From NCBI RefSeq assembly GCF_003143555.1, contig NZ_CP029347.1, positions 930,001 to 994,000 on the forward strand: 64,000 bases of DNA, written 5' to 3'. A model generated the notes under the pieces. That model did not search any database. It was not told the origin of the DNA and saw only the letters and a program-made list of their open reading frames with translations. The stretch is from Saliniradius amylolyticus (GTDB lineage: Bacteria; Pseudomonadota; Gammaproteobacteria; Enterobacterales; Alteromonadaceae). Below, one piece after another: positions 55,620-63,309 of the stretch. Position 1 is the stretch's first letter. Each line of letters opens with the position of its first letter. The position numbers and the translations under genes are program-made.

Positions 55620-56501
55620 ATGGGAGTCGCATCAGAAAGCGTTGTGCTATCAGAAAAAGGTGAAAGCGGATACGTTAAAAAGAAATCAAAAGCCGGTTTG
55701 GCCAGTAGGCTGTTAAAATATTCAGCAGCTTTCTGGTTCTTAGCCATAATGGCGGGTCAATGGCTGTTTTTCTTTTACATCATCAAGTTTTACGGATTTT
55801 CAGTCATTAATGACAATATGGAAATCTGGAATCGCTGGGAACCGCTAGGAAGCTCACCACACAAGGCTGGCGATACGGCGGGTAATCTTCTTTTTGCTGT
55901 TCACGCCATTGGAGCAGGTATTGTCGCATTTGGCGGGGCTTTGCAATTAATCCCCCAGGTAAGGGTTAAAGCACCGACGTTGCATAAAGTAAATGGATAT
56001 CTTTATTTAGTTACCGTGTTTTTCCTGGCCATGTCTGGCTTTTACCTATCCTGGATAAGAGGTTCCAGCCCAGATACGATTTCGGCGACAGGCACAAGCA
56101 TTAATGGTTTTCTAATACTGGGTTTCGCTTATTTAACGGTTAGATGTGCGATAAAAAAAGATATCGCGGACCATAGAAAATGGGCAATACGACTGTTTTT
56201 AGTGTCCAACGCCCAGTGGTTTCTTAGGGTCGGGGTGTTCAGCTATTTCATTACCGGTACCGTTGCTGGCGGGAGCCCTGCCTTCGGCGATCCCTTCTTC
56301 CCTATCTGGACTTTTGGGTGCTTTTTATTGCCACTGGCGACCGCGCAGCTTTATTTTTATGCCTGTGAAAGCAAAAACAGCAATATAAAAATAATGGCAT
56401 CGGGGGTCTTAGTCTTGCTGACCACCTTAATGATGGCGGGCATAACAGGATTGACTCCATTCTTACTGAAGATAATGAGCGGTGAGCCTATCGTGTTTTA
56501 G
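55620..56501 (+). CDS. DUF2306 membrane protein
   Basis: A 293-residue integral membrane protein with seven to eight hydrophobic segments. DUF2306 hallmarks are HAIGAGIVAFGGALQLIPQVR, LHKVNGYLYL and DHRKWAIRLFLVSNAQWFLRV, with histidines that could bind haem or metal. The function of the family is unknown. GAAGGG precedes the ATG. It is the probable target or partner of the AraC regulator just upstream, since they share strand and a motif in their control regions. Confidence 0.8.
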   Translation: MGVASESVVLSEKGESGYVKKKSKAGLASRLLKYSAAFWFLAIMAGQWLFFFYIIKFYGFSVINDNMEIWNRWEPLGSSPHKAGDTAGNLLFAVHAIGAGIVAFGGALQLIPQVRVKAPTLHKVNGYLYLVTVFFLAMSGFYLSWIRGSSPDTISATGTSINGFLILGFAYLTVRCAIKKDIADHRKWAIRLFLVSNAQWFLRVGVFSYFITGTVAGGSPAFGDPFFPIWTFGCFLLPLATAQLYFYACESKNSNIKIMASGVLVLLTTLMMAGITGLTPFLLKIMSGEPIVF

Positions 56502-56525
56502 AGTCGTTTTGAGGTTTACAGGCCA

Positions 56526-56570
56526 AGCAAGCAGCCATGAGTTTATTCCTGGAACTCGTGGCTGCTTGCT
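56526..56570. other. Long hairpin between DUF2306 and nth
   Basis: AGCAAGCAGCCATGAGTT (56526-56543) pairs with 56553-56570 over 18 bp with a single G-U pair and a 9-nt loop. No T run follows on either strand, so it is not a classic terminator, yet it sits between two converging genes at the edge of the inserted segment. Confidence 0.7.
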
Positions 56571-56660
56571 GTGTGACATCAAAGTCTAAAACACGTTATC
56601 GGATACTGATTATTACAATAACGAGGGCAGGCTTGCTTCAGGCTTGAGGCAAACCAGGGG

Positions 56661-57293
56661 TTATTCTGTCTTATCTTTGAATTCACACAGGTCCTCGATG
56701 ACGCAGGAGCCACAGCGGGGCTTGCGTGCGACACAGGTATAACGACCGTGCAGGATCAGCCAGTGGTGCACATCTACCTTAAATTCCTTAGGCACTACCT
56801 TAAGTAGCTTCTGCTCTACCTCGTTGACGTTCTTGCCCGCAGCCAGTTTGGTGCGGTTAGAGACGCGGAATATATGCGTATCGACAGCAATGGTAGGCCA
56901 GCCAAAGGCGGTATTCAGCACCACATTGGCGGTTTTACGGCCCACACCGGGTAATGATTCCAGCGCTTCACGGCTTTCCGGTACTTCGCCGCCGTATTGC
57001 TCCACCAGAATGCGACAGGTCTTAATCACATTTTCGGCCTTGGAATTAAACAGGCCGATGGTCTTAATGTATTCCTTCACTCCCTCCACGCCCAGGTCCA
57101 ACATGGCCTGTGGAGTGTTTGCTACCGGATACAGCTTGGCTGTGGCCTTGTTCACGCCCACATCGGTGGCTTGGGCCGATAACAGCACGGCGATGAGCAG
57201 CTCAAAGGGACTGCTGTAGTTTAGCTCTGTGGTGGGATTCGGGTTTTCGGCTCTCAGGCGCTCTAAGATCTGGCGGCGTTTTTGATTATTCAT
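56661..57293 (-). CDS. nth: Endonuclease III
   Basis: A 210-residue DNA glycosylase/AP lyase for oxidised pyrimidines. The helix-hairpin-helix is LPGVGRKTANVV with catalytic K120, and D138 in VDTHIFRVSNR. The [4Fe-4S] cysteines are C187, C194, C197 and C203. It starts directly at the rsxE stop, as in the conserved rsxABCDGE-nth operon. Its 3' third exists as a decayed copy 2.6 kb away, suggesting that the present 3' end may be of recombinant origin. Confidence 0.96.
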   Translation of the reverse strand: MNNQKRRQILERLRAENPNPTTELNYSSPFELLIAVLLSAQATDVGVNKATAKLYPVANTPQAMLDLGVEGVKEYIKTIGLFNSKAENVIKTCRILVEQYGGEVPESREALESLPGVGRKTANVVLNTAFGWPTIAVDTHIFRVSNRTKLAAGKNVNEVEQKLLKVVPKEFKVDVHHWLILHGRYTCVARKPRCGSCVIEDLCEFKDKTE

Positions 57294-57992
57294 TTAGCTC
57301 TCCGCAGTCACCCGAGCGCGCTCTACCGTCTTTTGCGGAGCCTGAGCCTTGGCGCGAGCGTCCAGATAACGGTCGATGGCATTTTTCAGCGCGATCAACA
57401 GGCCCAGCCCGATAAAAGCGCCCGGCGGTAAGATGGCAAGTAACAAATAGCTGTCGGCTTCGAACAGGCGTAATTCCAGTACCGTTGCCCACTGGCCGAG
57501 CAGAAACTCGGCGCCATCAAACAGCGTACCCTGCCCCAGGATTTCTCTGAGCCCTCCCAGTACCACGAGCACTAACGTAAAACCCAGACCCATCATCAGA
57601 CCGTCGAAGGCCGCAAAGTGTACTGGGTTTTTGGAGGCATAGGCTTCGGCGCGGCCGATAATGGCACAGTTGGTTACAATCAGAGGGATAAAGATACCCA
57701 GCGCCTGATAGAGGCTATAAGTAAAGGCATTCATCAGTAGCTGCACTATGGTGACAAAGGCGGCGATAACCATCACAAAAATGGGTATGCGGATCTCCGA
57801 CGGCACCCACTGGCGCACCAATGAGACTGTGGTATTGGAGCCGACCAGCACCATGATGGTGGCCAGGCCCAAACCCAGACCATTGATAAAGCTCCCGGTG
57901 ACGGCCAACAGCGGACATAACCCTAAAAGCTGCACTAAGGCGGCATTATTATTCCAGAGACCTTGTTGGCTGAGTTGACGGTATTCACTCAT
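57294..57992 (-). CDS. rsxE: Electron transport complex subunit RsxE/RnfE
   Basis: A 232-residue subunit with six membrane helices, part of the Rnf/Rsx ion-translocating ferredoxin:NAD-type complex. Motifs: [31 protein letters not shown] and [22 protein letters not shown]. Four nt overlap with rsxG. In relatives the Rsx complex also resets the redox sensor SoxR. Confidence 0.95.
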   Translation of the reverse strand: MSEYRQLSQQGLWNNNAALVQLLGLCPLLAVTGSFINGLGLGLATIMVLVGSNTTVSLVRQWVPSEIRIPIFVMVIAAFVTIVQLLMNAFTYSLYQALGIFIPLIVTNCAIIGRAEAYASKNPVHFAAFDGLMMGLGFTLVLVVLGGLREILGQGTLFDGAEFLLGQWATVLELRLFEADSYLLLAILPPGAFIGLGLLIALKNAIDRYLDARAKAQAPQKTVERARVTAES

Positions 57993-58630
57993 TTTCTGGT
58001 CTCTCCGTTACACTCGTTGGGCGCACGGAACAGGGCCTGTTCGTTTTGTTGAGCAAAAATCAGCGCTTTCTTTACTGCACTCACCACCGCTCTGGGCGTG
58101 ATGGTTGCGCCCGTAAACTGGTCGAAGCTACCACCGTCTTTTTCTACCGCCCAGCTGTCGGCATTAAATTCGGTGTAGCGTTTGCCGTCGAAACTTAAGA
58201 TCCAGTCGCTGATGCGGGTCTCTACCTTATCGCCCAGGCCTGGAGTTTCCTGGTGCCTGGTGACCCGAACGCCGGTGACGGCACCCGTTGTATCCACACC
58301 CACTAACAGATGAATGTTGCCGTTATAGCCATTGGGGCTCAGAGTCTGAATGGCCAGAGCTCGAGGTTCGCCGCCAAGACGGGCACGATAGACCCGCTTG
58401 GGTTTGGCATTACCCAGAAGATCGGCTTCTGTGACCAGAGTGCAATCCCGGGTCAGGGCATTGTCGTGCAATGCAGAGGGAATAATGCGGTTCAGGGTTT
58501 GCTGACGTTCACGCAGCTCCTGGCTATGGATCACCGGGCTGGTGAGTTCGTAAGTCAGTGCAATAAGGCCCGTGGTGACGATCGCAAAGGCCCCAAGTAT
58601 GCCGCCATTTTTACGCATGTTTTTGAGCAT
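57989..58630 (-). CDS. rsxG: Electron transport complex subunit RsxG/RnfG
   Basis: A 213-residue periplasmic-facing subunit with one N-terminal membrane helix (about 10-30). The covalent FMN site is the threonine of the [12 protein letters not shown] motif (residues 173-178 region). ETPGLGDK also marks the family. Its start overlaps the rsxD stop. Confidence 0.95.
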   Translation of the reverse strand: MLKNMRKNGGILGAFAIVTTGLIALTYELTSPVIHSQELRERQQTLNRIIPSALHDNALTRDCTLVTEADLLGNAKPKRVYRARLGGEPRALAIQTLSPNGYNGNIHLLVGVDTTGAVTGVRVTRHQETPGLGDKVETRISDWILSFDGKRYTEFNADSWAVEKDGGSFDQFTGATITPRAVVSAVKKALIFAQQNEQALFRAPNECNGETRK

Positions 58631-59688
58631 CAGGAAGACTCCTTATGACCATAGGTACGCGGCTGGGTGTAGTAGTCAATTAAGGGCACCGCCATATTCA
58701 TGATGAGTACGGCAAAGGCTACTGCATCGGGGTAGCCACCCCAAGTGCGAATGGCAACTACCCAAAAGCCGATGCTGGCACCAAATATCAGTCTGCCCCG
58801 ATCGGTAGTGGATGCCGATACTGGGTCGGTCGCGATGAAAAAGGCGCCAAACATGGTGGCGCCGCTGAACAGATGCAGCCACGCAGATCCAAAACTGGCA
58901 GGTGCCGCCAAGTGTAAAAGACCGGCGAAGACAGCGATAGTGAGCAAATAGCTGACCGGTATCTGCCATTTAATGGCTCTGGTCTTTAACAGTATCAGTC
59001 CACCGGCCAGATAGGCCAGGTTGATCCAAAACCAGCCCACGCCGGACTCTCCATTAAATAAGGGTTTGGCGAGTGCTTCGTCGTAGGTTAGCCCGCGACC
59101 CAGGTCGGTTTTAACGCTATCCAACGGGGTAGCCATGGTAAAGCCGTCGATGCCCGCTCTGAGCTGGTCAAGACTGTAGCCTTCGGTGGTAAAGCCGGTG
59201 AAGATCACACTGGCCGCATCCAACAAATCATAACCCATTTCTGCCAGCTCTCTGGGCGGTAGCCAACCGGTCATTTGGACAGGGAAGGACACCAACAGCA
59301 GTACATAGCCAACCATGGCGGGGTTAAAGGGGTTAAAGCCCAGACCACCATAGAGCTGTTTGGCGATGCCGATGGCGACAAAACTGCCGATGGCAGTGAC
59401 CCACCACGGTGCCAGAGGCGGGATACTGAGAGCCAGCAGCAGCGCAGTCAGCAGGGCGCTGCAGTCCATTAAGGCTTTTTCGAAGTCTTTCTTACGGATT
59501 TCCAGAAACAGCGCTTCGGTCGCGATGGCCACCACAGCGGCAATAATGAATTGAAGTAGTGTCCCCCAGCCGAAAAACCATAGCTGCAGAGCAAAGCCGG
59601 GCAGGGTGCAATAGCATACCAGTCGCATGAGCTGGTTGGTGGTGCGCGGCTGGCGCTGATGCGGTGAACTGGCGAGTCGAAAACTCAT
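58630..59688 (-). CDS. rsxD: Electron transport complex subunit RsxD/RnfD
   Basis: A 352-residue membrane subunit with about nine to ten helices. The flavin-bearing threonine is expected in GFTMATPLD. NPFNPAMVGYVLLLVSFP and GGYPDAVAFAVLIMNMAVPLID are typical. It overlaps rsxC by 4 nt and rsxG by 1 nt. Confidence 0.95.
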   Translation of the reverse strand: MSFRLASSPHQRQPRTTNQLMRLVCYCTLPGFALQLWFFGWGTLLQFIIAAVVAIATEALFLEIRKKDFEKALMDCSALLTALLLALSIPPLAPWWVTAIGSFVAIGIAKQLYGGLGFNPFNPAMVGYVLLLVSFPVQMTGWLPPRELAEMGYDLLDAASVIFTGFTTEGYSLDQLRAGIDGFTMATPLDSVKTDLGRGLTYDEALAKPLFNGESGVGWFWINLAYLAGGLILLKTRAIKWQIPVSYLLTIAVFAGLLHLAAPASFGSAWLHLFSGATMFGAFFIATDPVSASTTDRGRLIFGASIGFWVVAIRTWGGYPDAVAFAVLIMNMAVPLIDYYTQPRTYGHKESS

Positions 59689-61754
59689 GACTGATCGTTA
59701 TCCTTCTGTTCTCTGGCTTGCTTTTTGGCTTTAGCGCGAGCAACGGCGGCTTTAACTTTCTCTTCCTTACTGAGGTCAGCCTGCTTGTCCTCCTGAGGCT
59801 GAGCCTCGGACTCGCTCTGTTTGGCCTGTTGTTTGGCTTTAGCGCGAGCAACGGCGGCTTTGACTTTGTCTTCTTTACTGAGGTCAGCCTGCTTGTCTTC
59901 TCGAGGCTGAGCTTCGGACTCGCTCCGTTTGGCCTGTTGTTTGGCTTTTGCCCGTGCAATGGCCGCCTTGACTTTATCCTGCTTGGCGTCGTCCGTGGCT
60001 GTCTTGTTCTCACCGTCGTTCGGCTCAGAAACGCTGGATTGTTGCTGGGCTTTTTTGGCCTTAGCTCGGGCGATGGCCGCTTGCACCTTGTCTTTTTTGT
60101 CTGGAGCCTGAGTCGATGCGTTGTCGGCGGTTGAGGTTGATTCCCCTTCGGCCTGTTGCTTCTTGGCCTTGGCACGTGCAATGGCAGCCGCCACGCCGGC
60201 CTTGGCATCACCGTCGCCCGATTTACGGGCTTTAGCACGGGCTACAGCTGCCTGGGCAGGGTCCTCCTCCCCTCGGGCTTCTTTGGCCTTTCGGCGAGCT
60301 TCGGCTGCACGGCGGTGTTTTTCTTCCCGTTCCTGCTTTTCCTGTTCCAGCCTTTCTTTACGCGCCTCGAAGCGATCCCGTGCCCGATCGGCTTTTTCCT
60401 TCTCTTCTTCCTGAGTGCGGATTTCCGCCTTCGCTACCCGGTAATAATGTACTAAGGGGATCTGGCTGGGACAGACATAGGCGCAGGCACCGCACTCGAT
60501 ACAGTCAAACAGGTTGTAGTCTTGCGCCTTATCCAGCTCTTTGGCTTTACTGTGCCAATACAGCTGCTGGGGCAGGAGACTCGCCGGGCAGGCATCGGCA
60601 CACGCGCTACAGCGGATGCAGGGTTGTTCGTCATTGAGTTCTGGCATCAGCTTGTCGTCAGGTGCCAGCAGACAGTTGGTGATCTTAACCACCGGGGTCT
60701 GCTCATCCACCAGGTTAAAGCCCATCATGGGCCCGCCCATGATCCAGTTTTTTTGTTGTTGGCGCTCGCTCTGATAACCAGCCTGCTGCAGTAGATGACC
60801 TGCCGGCGTGCCCAGTAAGGCCCAGGCATTTTGCGGCTGCTTCAACGCCTCACCTGTGACTGTCACCACACGCTGGATTAACGGGCGGCCAGTGAAAATG
60901 GCATCGGCTACGGCATAGCAGGTGCCCACGTTTTGCATGATCACTCCGGCATCAATGGGCAGTCCCTTACTGGGCACTTCGCGACCGGTTAGAACCTGAA
61001 TCAGTTGCTTTTCCCCACCGGCGGGATACTTGGTAGGTACTGAACACACCACATAGTTGGGGTTTTCCTGACAGGCCACTTTCATGGCCTTGATGGCTTC
61101 CGGCTTGTTGTCCTCAATGGCGATCAGCACATATTTTGGCGTTAATAAGTGGGTCATGACATCGATACCCTGACGGATTTGCCAGGCGTGCTCTCGCATC
61201 AACATGTCGTCGGAAGTGATATAAGGCTCACATTCCACGCCATTGATGATCAGAAAATCCACATTTTTTTTCGGCGACACTTTGATGTGAGTCGGGAAAC
61301 CTGCCCCTCCCATTCCACTGATACCGGCCCGGCTGATGGCTTCTATGACTTCCGACTTAGGGCGCTGCTGGTAGTCGGGCAGGGTGGTGAGCTCACACCA
61401 TTGGTCTTTGCCGTCCGGGGTGAGCTCTATGGTGAGATCTTCCAGTCCGGAAGGGTGAGCCGCCACATGGGGACCGATAGCGGTAACGGTGCCGGAAGTG
61501 GGCGCATGCACCGGCACGGCAAAGGGGTTCATAGCCTGGGTGAGCGGCTGGCCTTTCAATACCCGCTCGCCTTCCTGCACACGGACATGACCTTCTACGC
61601 CAATATGCTGTTTGACAGTGATATAGAGCTTTTCGGGTAAGGGTAGCAGCCGGATGGGGGCCTGATTGGACATAGCCTTACGTTCAGGTGGAAAAACGCC
61701 GCCGGGGAAATCCCAAAAACGACCCTCACGGATTTTGTCGATCAGTGCGTCCAA
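59685..61754 (-). CDS. rsxC: Electron transport complex subunit RsxC/RnfC
   Basis: A 689-residue subunit carrying FMN/NADH and two [4Fe-4S] clusters. GGAGFPTHIKV and VECEPYITSDD mark the nucleotide-binding part. Clusters are CIRCSACADACP and CIECGACAYVCP (about residues 382 and 421). From about 450 to the end it is a charged tail rich in Ala, Lys, Gln and Arg, built of VKAAVARAKAK-type repeats. The start codon is TTG: no ATG or GTG lies between it and an upstream in-frame stop, and DKIREGRFWDFPGGVFPPE aligns with the family. Confidence 0.94.
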   Translation of the reverse strand: MDALIDKIREGRFWDFPGGVFPPERKAMSNQAPIRLLPLPEKLYITVKQHIGVEGHVRVQEGERVLKGQPLTQAMNPFAVPVHAPTSGTVTAIGPHVAAHPSGLEDLTIELTPDGKDQWCELTTLPDYQQRPKSEVIEAISRAGISGMGGAGFPTHIKVSPKKNVDFLIINGVECEPYITSDDMLMREHAWQIRQGIDVMTHLLTPKYVLIAIEDNKPEAIKAMKVACQENPNYVVCSVPTKYPAGGEKQLIQVLTGREVPSKGLPIDAGVIMQNVGTCYAVADAIFTGRPLIQRVVTVTGEALKQPQNAWALLGTPAGHLLQQAGYQSERQQQKNWIMGGPMMGFNLVDEQTPVVKITNCLLAPDDKLMPELNDEQPCIRCSACADACPASLLPQQLYWHSKAKELDKAQDYNLFDCIECGACAYVCPSQIPLVHYYRVAKAEIRTQEEEKEKADRARDRFEARKERLEQEKQEREEKHRRAAEARRKAKEARGEEDPAQAAVARAKARKSGDGDAKAGVAAAIARAKAKKQQAEGESTSTADNASTQAPDKKDKVQAAIARAKAKKAQQQSSVSEPNDGENKTATDDAKQDKVKAAIARAKAKQQAKRSESEAQPREDKQADLSKEDKVKAAVARAKAKQQAKQSESEAQPQEDKQADLSKEEKVKAAVARAKAKKQAREQKDNDQS
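59727..59950. repeat. 108-bp tandem repeats in the rsxC tail
   Basis: GGCTTTAGCGCGAG recurs at 59727 and 59835, and a diverged form begins at 59943, giving a 108-bp (36-codon) period. Units are near-identical, so they are recent duplications inside the coding sequence and keep the frame. More diverged A-R-A-K-A-K blocks continue to about 60260. Confidence 0.85.
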
Positions 61755-61766
61755 ATCGGTTCCCGT

Positions 61767-62327
61767 TTATTGTTCTGTCACTGTAGTTACTGGAATGCTT
61801 TGCAACTGCCATCGCCAGGAGCGAGGGTTCTGGCCTACCGGGACCATATCGATGCAGTCCACTGGGCAGGGCTCCACACAGAGATCGCAGCCGGTACATT
61901 CATCCACGATCACGGTGTGCATCTGCTTGGAAGCACCAACGATGGCATCCACCGGGCAGGCCTGAATACACTTGGTGCAGCCAATACATTCATCTTCACG
62001 AATATAGGCCACCTTCTTCACGTCTTCGGCGCCATGGGCCTCATCCAGAGGTTTGGGGTCTACGCCCATGAGATCGGCCAGCTTCTTAATCGTGGCCTCC
62101 CCCCCTGGCGGACATTTGTTAATGTCGTCGCCATTGGCAATGGCCTCGGCATAGGGGCGACAGCCCGGGTAACCGCATTGACCGCACTGAGTCTGCGGCA
62201 GGATCTCGTCAATCTGATCCACTAAGGGATCGCTGTCCACCTTAAAACGTACGGCCGCATAGCCCAGAATCAGGCCAAAAACCAGGGCCAGGGCCCCAAT
62301 GGCAATAAGTGCTGCGATCACTGACAT
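61767..62327 (-). CDS. rsxB: Electron transport complex subunit RsxB/RnfB
   Basis: A 186-residue iron-sulfur subunit. One N-terminal membrane helix (about 4-26) is followed by a [15 protein letters not shown] [4Fe-4S] motif and then two ferredoxin motifs, [12 protein letters not shown] and [12 protein letters not shown]. It starts on the last base of rsxA. Confidence 0.96.
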   Translation of the reverse strand: MSVIAALIAIGALALVFGLILGYAAVRFKVDSDPLVDQIDEILPQTQCGQCGYPGCRPYAEAIANGDDINKCPPGGEATIKKLADLMGVDPKPLDEAHGAEDVKKVAYIREDECIGCTKCIQACPVDAIVGASKQMHTVIVDECTGCDLCVEPCPVDCIDMVPVGQNPRSWRWQLQSIPVTTVTEQ

Positions 62328-62908
62328 TACAAACTCACCAATCCGGTAAAGCCCATGAAGGCTAAGGACATCAGCCCCGCGGTGACCATGGCAATGGAGG
62401 CTCCTTTAAAGGGCGCTGGCACATCGGCCACCGCCAGGCGCTCTCGCATGGCGGCGAACAGGATAAGGACCAGAGAAAAGCCGGCCGCGGCACCAAAGCC
62501 ATAGATAATGCTTTGCAAAAAATTATGTTGCTCTCGGATATTCAGCAAGGCGACGCCGAGTACAGCACAGTTAGTGGTGATAAGTGGCAGGAATATGCCC
62601 AGCAAACGATACAGGGTCGGGCTGGTTTTGTGCACCACCATCTCGGTAAACTGAACCACGACTGCGATGACCAGAATAAAGCTCAGGGTGCGCAGGTAGC
62701 CAATGCCCAAAGGCAGCAGGATATAATGTTCGACCAAATAACTGCTCAGCGAGGCCAGGGTTAACACGAAGGTCGTCGCCATAGACATACCGATGGCGGT
62801 CTCCAGTTTGCCGGAGACACCCATAAAGGGGCAGAGGCCAAGAAAGTTGACCAGCACAAAGTTGTTTACCAGGACAGTGCCTATTAGCAGCAGAATATAC
62901 TCGGTCAT
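62327..62908 (-). CDS. rsxA: Electron transport complex subunit RsxA/RnfA
   Basis: A 193-residue membrane subunit with six helices, homologous to RsxE. It shows [20 protein letters not shown] and [16 protein letters not shown], each with the cysteine that helps hold an intramembrane iron-sulfur cluster. It is the first gene of rsxABCDGE-nth. About 140 bp separate it from the tRNA genes upstream on the same strand. Confidence 0.96.
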   Translation of the reverse strand: MTEYILLLIGTVLVNNFVLVNFLGLCPFMGVSGKLETAIGMSMATTFVLTLASLSSYLVEHYILLPLGIGYLRTLSFILVIAVVVQFTEMVVHKTSPTLYRLLGIFLPLITTNCAVLGVALLNIREQHNFLQSIIYGFGAAAGFSLVLILFAAMRERLAVADVPAPFKGASIAMVTAGLMSLAFMGFTGLVSL

Positions 62909-63036
62909 GCCATCAGTAATCGATTGAACCCATGTCTGTTTAGACGCCCATTATCCGTGTTTCGGTACGGTTTAACAACTTGGGAATCATAGGGTTATTT
63001 GTGCAGTTGTGGTGATAATGTGACGGAGAAACAGAA

Positions 63037-63052
63037 CACTCTGAAGAGAGTG
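63037..63052 (-). terminator. Possible terminator of the tRNA-Asn unit
   Basis: CACTCT and AGAGTG form a 6-bp stem with a GAAG loop (as read on the plus strand) that includes the tRNA 3' end, followed on the minus strand by TTCTGTTTCTCC. A weak structure. Confidence 0.4.
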
Positions 63053-63127
63053 GCTCCCCCTCCCCGACTCGAACGGGGGACCTGCGGATTAACAGTCCGT
63101 CGCTCTGACCAACTGAGCTAAGGGGGA
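63051..63127 (-). tRNA. tRNA-Asn (GTT), copy 2 in transcription order
   Basis: A 77-nt tRNA with the anticodon GTT at 63093-63091. The acceptor stem TCCCCCT pairs with AGGGGGA, the T arm contains GTTCGAGTC, and CCA is encoded. Its sequence is identical to the copy 30 bp upstream. It corresponds to tRNA-Asn by anticodon and the CTGTTAATC loop. Confidence 0.96.
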
Positions 63128-63157
63128 ATCGTAGGAAAACTGGACTGATAAGAAATT

Positions 63158-63234
63158 TGGCTCCCCCTCCCCGACTCGAACGGGGGACCTGCGGATTAAC
63201 AGTCCGTCGCTCTGACCAACTGAGCTAAGGGGGA
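63158..63234 (-). tRNA. tRNA-Asn (GTT), copy 1 in transcription order
   Basis: The same 77-nt tRNA with anticodon GTT at 63200-63198 and encoded CCA. A 30-bp spacer separates it from the second copy, so both probably arise from one precursor. A strong promoter begins about 50 bp upstream. Confidence 0.96.
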
Positions 63235-63280
63235 GCTGAATTTTCTTATCTTGCCGGACGCTGCCCGACAACGGGGGCGA

Positions 63281-63309
63281 ATATTAAATAGGGGGCGGTA
63301 AGGTGTCAA
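63281..63309 (-). promoter_or_regulatory. Strong stable-RNA promoter for tRNA-Asn pair
   Basis: On the minus strand TTGACA (63309-63304), a 17-nt spacer, then TAATAT (63286-63281) nearly match the sigma-70 consensus. The next bases, TCGCCCCC, form a G+C-rich discriminator as in promoters under stringent control. Confidence 0.85.

Noticed and set aside
59727-59950. CRISPR-like repeats
   Set aside because: The repeats are direct, in-frame, without spacers, and lie inside the rsxC coding sequence.
59492-60238. A 248-residue Arg/Pro-rich frame on the minus strand
   Set aside because: It is the alternative frame of the repetitive rsxC tail and the rsxD start; composition is an artefact of the repeats.
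63089-63271. A 60-residue open frame on the minus strand
   Set aside because: It runs through the two tRNA-Asn genes and has no independent support.
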